A stretch of 64,000 nucleotides of DNA from Miscanthus floridulus (Eukaryota; Streptophyta; Magnoliopsida; Poales; Poaceae), in assembly GCF_019320115.1 (NCBI RefSeq), contig NC_089588.1, positions 121,030,837-121,094,836 of the forward strand. The letters run 5' to 3'. Positions 11,243 through 22,200 of the stretch are shown one piece after another. The notes beneath the pieces were generated by a model, which saw only the letters and a program-made list of their open reading frames with translations, searched no databases and was not told the DNA's origin. Both the position numbers and the translations under genes were made by a program. Position 1 is the first letter of the stretch. Every line of letters begins with the position of its first letter.

Positions 11243-11557
11243 TCACTGCGGTTCCCTTATTCGGCCGCGCCGATCGAGCAGGAGGTCGAGGCCGTCGGCA
11301 TGCACCCGCGGCCGCTTGTTGTGTCTGGTCCGGTGGCCGCCGAGCGCCTGTAACGTCGCGAAGTGGCGCCCGCAGGTGCGGCACCGGAACGCGCCATCAT
11401 CATCTGCACGCGCCCGGTGGCGGTGCTTGTTGATGCGGCCCTTGGCGATCGCCTTGTTCTCCGGTGACAGTGACAGAGAAAGCAGCAGCAGGAGGCCGCT
11501 CGTGTTGCGGGTCGCCGCCGGTGCCCCGGTCGTTGCTGTGGCCACGTCGTCGTCCAC
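11243..11557 (-). CDS. single C2H2 zinc-finger protein (QALGGH type), start codon uncertain
   Basis: The 104-codon frame contains one plant-type C2H2 finger, FRCRTCGRHFATLQALGGHRTRH, at about residues 57-79, with the plant-specific QALGGH helix. A short LDLLL stretch near residues 89-93 resembles an EAR repression motif. Such proteins are nuclear DNA-binding transcription factors, often repressors in development or stress. The frame opens at GTG (11557), has a TGA 9 nt upstream and contains no internal Met, so the usual ATG is missing. The ATG at 11607 is in another frame. Options are an ATG-to-GTG change, a frameshift, an unseen first exon, or a pseudogene. A TATAAATA lies about 70 bp upstream. 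Confidence 0.6.
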   Translation of the reverse strand: MDDDVATATTGAPAATRNTSGLLLLLSLSLSPENKAIAKGRINKHRHRARADDDGAFRCRTCGRHFATLQALGGHRTRHNKRPRVHADGLDLLLDRRGRIREPQ

Positions 11558-11626
11558 AGTTTGTTCACGTATATATTGATAAGAAGTGTATTAACACGTG
11601 CGTGCATACAGGCAAGCCGGTGCGCG

Positions 11627-11634
11627 TATTTATA
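11627..11634 (-). promoter_or_regulatory. candidate TATA box of the zinc-finger gene
   Basis: TATAAATA on the minus strand, 70-77 bp upstream of the first possible codon of the zinc-finger frame. Transcription from it would start near 11600, downstream of the ATG at 11607, so that ATG would not be in the transcript. Confidence 0.4.
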
Positions 11635-12580
11635 CTGAGATCATGCATGTTGTGTCGTCTGCCTTCGTTCATTCGTTGACTTCGCGGGGTCAAGGTCAAG
11701 TCAAACTCGGTATACACGTTGCCGAAGGCCTGCAGCCAATGGCGTGCTGACACGTGGCCCACACGCGGAGTATGTGTGTGTTTTTGCAGAATGGATTTTT
11801 GCTACTTTGCTTATGCAGTGTCACGTGGCCAGCGTAAGTGTGGTTGTAATCACGTTCCGACAGTTTGTTTTTGCTCCGAGATTATATTGCTGGTCGGTAG
11901 TTTATTATTACCGCTGCACACAATAGCTAACACAACCTAGTAAAGTAGAGGGGGGCTCATCCAAGTACTACCTCACTCTTTCTCTCTCCTTTTCTTCTCC
12001 TCTTTTTTTTTATTCTTTTTCTTCTCGCTCTCTTTCCTTGTTCCACTTCACCTAGGAGAGATTTAGGGGGGCATCTGGTAGGGCCCGGCCGGCTAAATCC
12101 ACATATAGGAATATATATGTTTCTACAATAGATACAAATAGTTTATTGCAATTAAGTACTCCATATATATTTGTTTCTAATAAGTATAGGACGAACTGGA
12201 CATCAATGTGGTTATTACTAATGTCCAGCTTGTACTACAAGCATGATAATAATAAATTATAAGATTTCTGTATCAAAGCAAGAGGATTTGATTGCATTGC
12301 ACGCAATCTATGACATTATTCATTATATATGAACGGATACCAGTTACACAATTGTTTTATAATAAAGATACACCAGCAATCTGGACAGTTTTTGTTTAGT
12401 AATGTGTTGCGCGTTACATATAATGTTAGGTATACACATATGCTTATTATGACCAGGACTTGCACCAAACATTGGCCCTGTGGTTTGTGCCTCTCTCGTT
12501 CTACTAGCTTCTTACTGCAATTAGGCCAGTAAAGTTATTCAAGTATGGGGAAAATGAAAGACATATATTGAAGGCAACCA
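11635..12580. other. intergenic region between zinc-finger ORF and ABCG gene
   Basis: A pyrimidine-rich tract (CTCTTTCTCTCTCC and similar, about 11975-12045) and AT-rich sequence, with no supported gene. The right part should contain the 3' UTR of the ABCG gene. Confidence 0.5.
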
Positions 12581-13210
12581 CTATCTAACACATCCTCGTT
12601 TGCCTCCCATTTTTTGTCGAATGTCCTCGGTAATCTTGACGATGGCGAAGAATATCATCCTGTATATCACCGTCATTCCACAAAGGATGGCAAGGTTTAC
12701 CCATTTCGAGTACCCCATCTCCACCTCCAACTTATACTTGAGGACTTGAATGCCACTGATGGTGACATTAGACTCAATGAGCTGATCACTTGGGAACGAC
12801 AGTCCCACGAACTCATTCTTGTATAATCCTTGCACCACATACTTGTGGAAGGAGATGTAGTAGCAAGGATACTTCCATACTGGCTTTGGGAGCTTACTTG
12901 GAAGGCGGAAGAAGCCACCATTGAGCATCATCACCCCTTGAACTCCAGCTCCAATGATGATTCCCATTAGGAAGTCCGGAACAATAGCAGCGATAATCAT
13001 CATCATGCTCTCCACCAGAAGGCAAGATATGCAAAGGACAATGACGAAATAGGTGAAGTGATCAATGCCTTTTGTTAGTCCAGTAAGGTAGTATAGCATA
13101 GCGCCCGGTAATACAGCAATGACAGACAGGTATGGAGTAGCTGAGAGGGTGTTTGAGATCACAAATTCTGACACGCCGTAGTGTCCACTCAGCCTCTCCT
13201 TTCTGAATAC
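12581..13210 (-). CDS. ABCG exon 8 (rest of the ABC2 membrane domain, stop)
   Basis: This 630-bp terminal exon starts [13 protein letters not shown], the conserved re-entry motif. It continues through several hydrophobic helices, the [18 protein letters not shown] extracellular segment and a last helix, and ends GCVR then TAG at 12583-12581. Confidence 0.92.
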   Translation of the reverse strand, partial: VFRKERLSGHYGVSEFVISNTLSATPYLSVIAVLPGAMLYYLTGLTKGIDHFTYFVIVLCISCLLVESMMMIIAAIVPDFLMGIIIGAGVQGVMMLNGGFFRLPSKLPKPVWKYPCYYISFHKYVVQGLYKNEFVGLSFPSDQLIESNVTISGIQVLKYKLEVEMGYSKWVNLAILCGMTVIYRMIFFAIVKITEDIRQKMGGKRGCVR

Positions 13211-16200
13211 CTGACACAACGGTGAAAATGGTGGTATTAAAAATGTGCGCATACTTGAGGTATTAACAATAACCAATGTGCCAAAGAAAAACAGAACCTA
13301 CTTTTCACTGTAACAAATTGGTATATATAAAGGGAAAATATATAGCATTTCAATATTGGAAAATAGCTAGACCGCGCTAGTTTATATATGATTGGTTCAC
13401 TTGCTAGAATTTCATATAATTGTGAGTAAAAATATCTTCCAACTAACTTTGTCATGTTTATTCTGAGACCTGAGTCGTCAGTTCACGACAATTTTGAATA
13501 TAATTGTCTTGAGCAAGAAAAATAAGCCACTTTTCACTTTTGGGTGAGTGAAGAATCAACCTAACCTTAACGTCTTCTACAAAAGACGGGAATCCTCCAA
13601 TAGCCTTGAAAGTTAAAAGTGCAACTGTATACATTATTACTTCACATCGACTCTGCAAAATCCGAGAAACTATCACTTTAACAGATACAAAAAAATATAC
13701 AGCCCTAACTGAATCATGTTAACCAGTTTAATTACCTGGATAGAACTGTAGCTATAGCCAACTTGGTAGAAGATAGTGCCTAGACATACGCCAATGCCCA
13801 TATAGATGGCCAAACGCATCCAGTAGTATCCTATGTCCCTGTGCATGTTCAAGAATGATCTCCTTGTGAGCACAAGGAGCTTTGTGGCGAAGCTTGCTTG
13901 TTCCCTCCTCCTAAATGAAGCTCCATCCTGTAATATATATAGAGGACACGTCTTATTAGAGAAGTAATTAAGGACTAAGGAGTAACAAAAATTGTTTATG
14001 CAGTCAAAGTATCCTTAGATTGGTCAATTATACATTTCTCATTGCTCTTTGCAGTCAGTGCGGTATTTTCGTTTCCAGTAGTGGGTACGGGTGCTCAACT
14101 TACCATGTTTTTCATTTCAACAATTTGTTCTGTCGTTTTCTCTAAATAACTGGAGGATCTGTATGCAGTCGCCAAGATGTCTATTGCTTCAGCTGCTTTT
14201 TTTCTTTTAGCTTTAGAGCTCTCCACGGTTTCCTATATAATATAAAATGGTATTACCAGATAAATGAAATGTGAAGTTGCACTGAATATGTAATTAATAA
14301 GTCATATAGGAGTACGTATATATACCTCATCAAAGTCTTTGTTGATTGTTCTTAGGAAGTGATCTGACGGGCTTCTCAGGTGTGGACATGGAAAACCGTT
14401 CAGAGTGAAGAACTGCATGCATGCAAGGAACGAGCTAGCACAAATCAGCAGCTGACAATTCGCTATTCAGATAGCCTGCCCTAAAGAAGCTAAGACGAAG
14501 CATGCAGGGTCGTCACCTCGGTGGCATCACAGATGGTCCCAAAGAAGATCGCCTTCCCGGCGGCGAGCAGGCAGAGGCCGTGGAAGAGCTCGAAGACGTC
14601 GCCGCTGGGCTGGTGCACGGCGGCGACGACCGTCATGCCCTCGCGGGCGGCGACGCGGGCGATGTGGGTCATGACGTGGTAGGAGGCGGCGCTGTCGAGG
14701 CCGCTGGTGGGCTCGTCGAGGAAGAGCAGGCGCGGCCGCGTGAGCATCTCGATGCAGATGCTCAGCCGCTTCCGCTGCCCGCCGCTGATACCCTTGGTGA
14801 TCCGGCCGCCGATGCGCGTGTCCATGGCGTCGGCGAGCCCCATCTCCCGTATCAGCCTCTCTGCGTGCGACCGCTTCTCCGGCAACGGCATCGTGTCCGG
14901 CAGCTGCAGCTGCGCCGAGTAGTACACGGCCTCGCGCACGGACAGCGTCGACATCAGCACGTTGTCTTGGGTAACGTATGCCTTTGTTGTACATATACAG
15001 TTTTATAAATTCAAAAAGTTAACTTGTAAGTAAGTCCGGATTGAATGAAATATATCTGTACTGAATATAATTGAACTGATCCAGTAGGAGTATGTGCTAA
15101 TTAAGTGAATGCATGACAATACAAGGGAACAGAAAACCACCAACTTCATGAAAAAGATTGCAGAAAACTTTTTTAGAGGAAGGAAATTGTATTCATGCTT
15201 CTGTAAAAAGTTTTGAAACAACCATCTTATCTTACTATTATTAATTAGAGCCCCAATGGAGGCGCCATGTTAATTCCTACAAGACATGCTAGAAAAAAAA
15301 AGATAAATCCTACAAATTCTCACAATAATCAGAAATATCTGGCCTTTAATTTAGTAGACTCGAATCATCATCATCAATAATAGCCATTGGATCTGTTGTA
15401 ATTAAGAATAAAAATTACCCACCACTGTCATTATGAAAAATACATAAAGTAACCCCCTAATTTTGCATCTAAATTACACACCGCTGCCATTACGCAAGAT
15501 AATTTAGAATAACCCCCTAAATTTATATATAAACTTTTACTAATTAGAGGCCCCAACGGAGGCACCATGTTAATTTCCACTAGACACGCTAGAAAAAAAA
15601 AGATAAATCCTAGAAATTCTTACAATAATAAAAAACATCTGGCCTTTAATTTGGCAGAATCGAATCATCATCATCGATAATAGCCATTGGATCTGTTGTA
15701 ATTAAGAATAAAAATTATCCACCATTGTCATTATGAAAAATACATAAAGTAACCCCTAATTTTGCATCTAAATTACACACTGCTGCCATTACGCAAGATA
15801 ATATGTCATTATGAAACACAATTCAAATAACCCCCCAAATTTACATCTAAATTACACACCTTTATCATTATGAAACATAATTCCAAATAACCCCATAAGA
15901 TTGCATTTAAATTCCCCATCTTTACTATTATGAAAGACAATTTCAAATAGCCCTCTAACTTTATATCTAAATTACTCACAGCTACAATTATGAAAGATAT
16001 AACTTAAAATACCCATAATGCTTTTATAACTTTCGCTTCCTTATCATTATAAAAGATAATGCAAAATAACCTCCTAAGATTGCATTCAACCTACCCATAA
16101 ATGTCATTATGAAAAATAAATATTCGTATGTACCTCAATCATTTTAAAAAAATAAACAAAAAAAATCTGTCAAATCTACATGTAAATACTAATATATGTT

Positions 16201-19200
16201 GTTGTAGAAAACATAATATTATTCAAAACTATGGTGTGTGTGGAAAATATTCATTTAACAAATGACATAGCAATAACGCTGACTATTGACTGCAATTTAT
16301 ATTAAGACTCCATGGTAATAAATTTCAATTATATTAAATATTCATTTTAACATTTTAATGCAATTGTAACGAATTTATATGTCAATATAGTAGATAACAA
16401 TTGAACCTAGATAAAATAAAAAATATATGTTATGGTAATCAATTAACCCTAGGACAACCGATCTTAAAATACCAATATATCTATCGTGAGACATGCAATT
16501 AATAAACGTGACTCCGAATCTCATAAAAGTCTCTAAAAAATACTGCCACAGGCAAAAAGAAACAGACATCCAGCCTATATCTATAACTAACTATTCTATC
16601 TTACTGATTTGATCTGAAAATCTGGCAATAGATCTATCTGACGATGGTGGAATCATCAGATCCAAATAATGCCCTGGTTGGAACTTTGGATCCAATGGTC
16701 TAAAGTTTAGCAATGCTAAACTTTAGACCACTTTAGCTTTTAAGGCTTTAAACAAGAGGTCTAAAGTGTGTTGTCCAAAATTTAGCCGATCTCACAAAAA
16801 ATGCATACACAAGTGAGTTAAGTAGTCTAAAGTTTTAGTCCTTAACTTTAGCCAACTAAAGTTTAGAACATGGTATCCAAAACGTCCCTGATCTATATGG
16901 TCTACAAGCAAACACCATCAAGGCTTGAACGACACATCGACACCGTCACATATGACCTTCAAAAGTAGAAACTACAATGATATTGCCAAGATCAACAAGG
17001 TAATCTACCAACTCCTTTCTTCTACATGTAACTTTTTTCATTAATACTATTTTGATTAATATATCAATCCGATTATTGTCGCATCACACATCTATTGATC
17101 ATACATAGCACAAAACTACATTGTAGAACATCATGCCAACCTAAGAAGTCATCTATATCAACAAGATGATTCTAAAAGAAGTGGCACAACCTCTGACCAG
17201 GATGGAAACATAATCATGTACCACCTTCCTTTAAACAACGCAATAAATACATATCAAATAATTTGAAAGATGTAATGGCGATATGTCAAGGAGGTCGGAG
17301 CATTGACTTAATTATGTCAATGAAGCCATTCACATTAACGTCAAAAATATCTATGAAATGGACTTCCCATTAACGTCAAAAATTTCATCAGACAAATCAA
17401 AGGAAGACAACAATTTATGAAAACAATTGAAGGTACAGATCTCAATATTCAAGACTCAATCATGTTATTAACTTTTATTTGCAGGTCCGCATATGAACTA
17501 ACATTTCAATATTGTTATCCACACAATTCAATTCCTAAAGAGGGACATCCAAAATGTCCATATACTGCACGGAGTTAGCCATACTGGGACACAAAAACGA
17601 AAAAAAAACACCAAGCATTGGAATCAAAGTAATGTTAGATCATTAGTTGTGCCACGACGATCCCTCTGACATGCCAATGCCAACTCTATACACATGTGTA
17701 ACTCTGGAAGTCTAGATTCAAATAAAAGTTAGTTATATGAAGAAATTTTTATTAGTTAATATATATGAAATAGGGTTTTCTATTGCTTATCTAAAGTTAC
17801 CCCGTGCAGAAGCACGAGTTGATGGACTAAAACATTATATCATATAAATATATAAATATTGGTAATTTAATTTTAAACACTCTATAATATATAAAATAAT
17901 ACTACACTTATAATCATGTGATATAACAAATTCAACATGTCCAGTGCCGCGGTGCAAGTTGAGTTTGAACTTAACTTGTGGAAAACTACTTGGACCTATA
18001 AACTCTTTTTAATAATAAATCAACTTTTGAATAAAATATTAAAAAACACTAGAGTTTTTACTTAACAACTGGACAAATTTGCAACAACTCCATTAAAAGT
18101 TGAAAGCCAAACTATAAATTCATGAAGTCACAAAAAGAGATGCAACAAGAGTTTATATATATCTTAAGATTATGTTTCAACTAAATACATATGATTCAAG
18201 AAAAAGATAAATACTATAAATTCTATCTAGATGTCCAACCTCCAAATTAATCCTTTCAAGACTCAATCGAAAAACAATATATAGATCCTAGAAAATCTCA
18301 CAAAACTCAAAAACATGTAACCATCAATTTAGTATAACCTAATCAACATTGATAATAATAGCTCTCGAAAATATTTTATTTTATAAACAATTACCCTCGA
18401 TTGCTATTGCGAAAAACAACATGATCTAAAGTAGTCTTAAATTTACATCTAATTACATGTGTCCCCCTATTATGATAGATATTTTACGTAACCTAATTTT
18501 CATCTTATTATTAGACAAATTAAGTATCCCCTTGAATCTACATATAAATTGTCAAAATCTTCTACTAAAAATGTTTAACCACAGAGCCTATATATGTTTC
18601 AATATTACCCACTTCTATCAATATTAAATATATTAATTATATTAAAGTAAGCATACGTGTGTGTCGCACAAGCATACATGAGCAATATGTTATGTTTCAT
18701 CACATAAAAAAATATTTCCTTAACAAGTCATATACTAATTATACTAAAAAATTGTTTAACCCTATTAGTAACTATGACATATAATTTATATAGGTTGTTA
18801 CATTAGATATATTTATATATTTTAAATAAAATGTTTGACACATCTATATTGGTGATATAACTATAACTTCACATGTAGTTCTTTGATAGTTAAATTCAAT
18901 TATCTTAAGAAGTGTGGGAGACCACTACTCACTATATTTTTCTGACCCTATAAGATTACTTTAGAGTAAAAAACGATCATTATAAGGCTTAAGTATTAAA
19001 ATTCTATTGAGGCTAGCATTGTGACCAACATTCGAGATCTCGCTTCATGCTCCATCAATTATGTTAAGCGACATGGCGCATGTTTCAAATTATTGGTTAT
19101 GGTATAGTATTTATGAATGTACTCTATGACCTAAAATTCTTATTCTAAAAAGTGCTAAAAAGAGACCTAATAAAAAATACAGGCACAATAGTTTTAACTT

Positions 19201-22200
19201 GACGATAAAAATAATCTGTATTAATCAATAAGAATAAAATTTGATCAAAATTTAGATTCATGACTTTGCAAGATACATGATGCAACAATAACCACCATAG
19301 TTAATGGTAAGGTATCAAAGTAATTGTGTGTTTAAAATATACAAAGGTACCATGTAAAGAAAAAATAAGAATATGAATGAAAAAATTTAAAGATCAGCCC
19401 TTGCCTAAAAGTATTAATAAGTTAATGATAATTGGATATAGACTACAAGTATCTATTATGTTAGAAAATAAACAAAGACAAAAATATAAATTTAATATAA
19501 GTGATTCTTTATTCATCATATGTATTACACAATAACTAATAGTTATATCTCCTAAAATTCTAGCCCATGCGCACGGGTTGATGGACTAGTTCATATAATT
19601 ATTAGGCAAATTTTGCTCACCTTCTCACGCGGTATTTGCTAATACAACCATACATGCCAGTAACTCTTAAATTTGTCCAGTACCACTACAAAATTTTATA
19701 TATTTTCTCATACACATTGCAACCATTAAAATAATCATTTATTCAGCAGCATATAAAGATATGAGGTATAAAATGTCTCTTTTGTCCTCCACTTTACGTT
19801 CTTCCTCCTCTCTACCTTCTCTACACCCGCCAAAGATATGCTAGAGCAACCCCCTCTGTTTCCTCCTGGAGGTTGATGACAGAGCCATGGAGAGGATGAG
19901 CTAAGGTGCTAAAATGGTGGTATATACTATGCTTGGGTTGAAGCTTTGTTGTTGGCATGGAGACCCATGCATAGCCTAGAGTGCCACCGCGGGGCTTTGC
20001 CATCGAGCAAGGAAAAGGCCACCAGCGCGCAGAGCAGAGGCATGGCGACCCACAAATGGGCTAGAGCTCAACTGTGAGTGGGATGGAGGTGTCGTAGCGA
20101 ACCCTAGGCCAATAAGTGGGGTGGAGGACGCCGGCGGTTGGAGCATAGGCGTAGTAACCCACACATAGGGTAGAGCTCAACGACGAGTAGGGTGGAGTAG
20201 CAATAGGGGGATGGACAGGTGAGTGGTGCAGATTACACTGGCACACGGAGCACAAGCACAGTGACCCACGAATAAGAAAGAGCTCGAAGGCGAGCAGGGC
20301 AAAGCCATGGCTGTTGGGGCTCAGTCAAAGCAAGGAGCAGAGCTCGCCAATGCGTGGCCAACAACGTGGGAGTTAGAAGTGCGGCTCGCCGCTGCTAGCG
20401 CCAAGATGAGTAGCCACGACATCCGGCCACTAGCACCATGGGGAGAGGGCGCCATTAGGAGAAAAGATAGATAGAGGAAGAAGTTAGAATGGAGGGTAAA
20501 AGGGGCCTTTCAAACCTCATCTCTTGTGATGGCAGATAAATGGTTATCTTAGTGGCTGAGGTGTCCACGAACAAATATATACGTTTTCATAATGGTACTG
20601 GACAAATTTAAAAGTTGGTGGTGTATACTATATAAGAACGATGTCCTTAAGCAAAATTTGTGTTACAATTATTACAGCCTCTGCAATCATAAATGTTTAT
20701 GAGAAAGAGGTGATTTTGTCTTACCGAGGTTCCATAGGCAAGCTTCTCCTGGCGGCCATTAATTAAAATCTGCCCTGTTTTATTCATGCCTGGTCCTAAC
20801 CTTCCTGCAGTGAAATGGTAATAACGACAAGGGTTACACAAAGTAACGAAAATCCAAGTGTCGAGTGGCTTCCATTTTCATTCATCCGATATACTCTCAT
20901 TAAAAATAATATTGGCATTGCACCATACTCCCATATTAATGAGGAAATAAAATAAATAAATAATGAAAAGAGGGATAGAAAGCGGCATCCGTCTGTTTTC
21001 CCAACAAAAATACTCCCATATGCATGATTATGGGCTTGTTTGGATCCACCGACTAAACTTTAGCTGGCTAAATTTTGCTGTTATAGATCCAAATGCTCTA
21101 GCTAAAAGACTAGCTAAAGTTTAGCTATTTCAACCCAGCTAAAACCAGCTAAAGTTTAGCTGAGTCTATTAACCGGAGGATCCAAACACCTCAGCTAAAA
21201 GTTTAGCTGATACAACTTTTAGTTGGCTAAAATTTAGCTATGAAATTTTAGGTAGCTAAACTTTAGTTGGGTGGATCCAAACAGGGCATTGGAAGGACTA
21301 TTCCAATCATCAATTAAAACTATTTGGTGGAGAATCTAGACTGGATCCCCGGAACAGATTGTGGTTTCTGCAAACTAATTAAAAGCACACCTTGTTATGG
21401 ACAGTTCATCAGGCCTAGGGCTGGATTAACGCGGCTCGGCTCGTTCTGGCTTGTTAAGATAATGAGCCAGAAGGCCAGCTCGGCTCGGCTCGTTTACAAG
21501 CTCGAGCTGGCTCGTTAACCTCGCGAGCCAGTCATAAAAAATATAAAATATATAATATATGTATTTATTTAAAGTTTGAAAATAGTAATAATATAAAATA
21601 GTCCATTGATAAGCCTTAAATTAAACAAAAATTAATATGTATTAATATATTATAGTACTACACCATACATCTTTGATCCATACTCTATACCATACATAAT
21701 GCATCCATAATCTGTTATTGATTATCCATACATCCATTTAAAACAAAATAGAGTCATATAATCCCAAGTTTATAGAGTCAAGGTCCAGTCATCAACCAAT
21801 TGTAAAGTGTAAGACATGAAGTCATACAAAATTAATAAAAGTTTAAGGTCAACAACTTTGGCTCATTAGGCTCACGAGCCAGCTCGAGCTAGCTCGCGAG
21901 CTGGCTCATTAACTACATGAGCTAAACTGCAGGCTCAGCTCGTTGAAAAATATAAACGAGCCGAGCCGAGTCGAGCAGCTACCGAGCTGCGAGCTTTTTG
22001 TCCGGCCCTAATCAGGCCCCCGTGATGAATGCGATACAGCAGGGCAAAGGCTGATCAACCAATAAGTATAAGCTGCCCGGAAGAATCAGGCCCACCGTCC
22101 ACGTATACATGGATCTGATAGATAAGCCTAGTGCTTGACACTTGTATCTTACTTTTCCTGCAAGTTTACTTTTATATTAGGAATATGCTCAGCATCCACT

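Larger units (their letters stand above)
15230..19589 (+). mobile_element. non-autonomous Helitron candidate
   Basis: The left end reads A|TCTTACTATTATTAATTAGAG. The right end has a CCCATGCGCACGGG near-palindrome followed by TTGATGGACTAG|T. A 5' TC, a hairpin about 8 nt before a 3' CTAG, and insertion between A and T are the Helitron signature. No Rep/helicase frame is present in this very AT-rich 4.36 kb. A second, slightly decayed copy of the 3' end lies inside at 17802-17830, so two related elements may be joined here. The call rests on ends only. Confidence 0.55.
14982..20724 (-). other. ABCG intron 2, 5743 bp, filled by a Helitron and a long-TIR element
   Basis: The intron runs from the donor GTAAGA at 20724 to the acceptor at 14982. 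Most of its length is the AT-rich Helitron candidate (15230-19589) and the long-TIR element (19605-20666). Without them it would be well under 400 bp, in line with the gene's other introns. Confidence 0.8.

Noticed and set aside
14502..15008. Long open frames on the plus strand over ABCG exon 3
   Set aside because: They are shadows of the GC-rich exon on the other strand. The minus-strand frame has all the ABC motifs.
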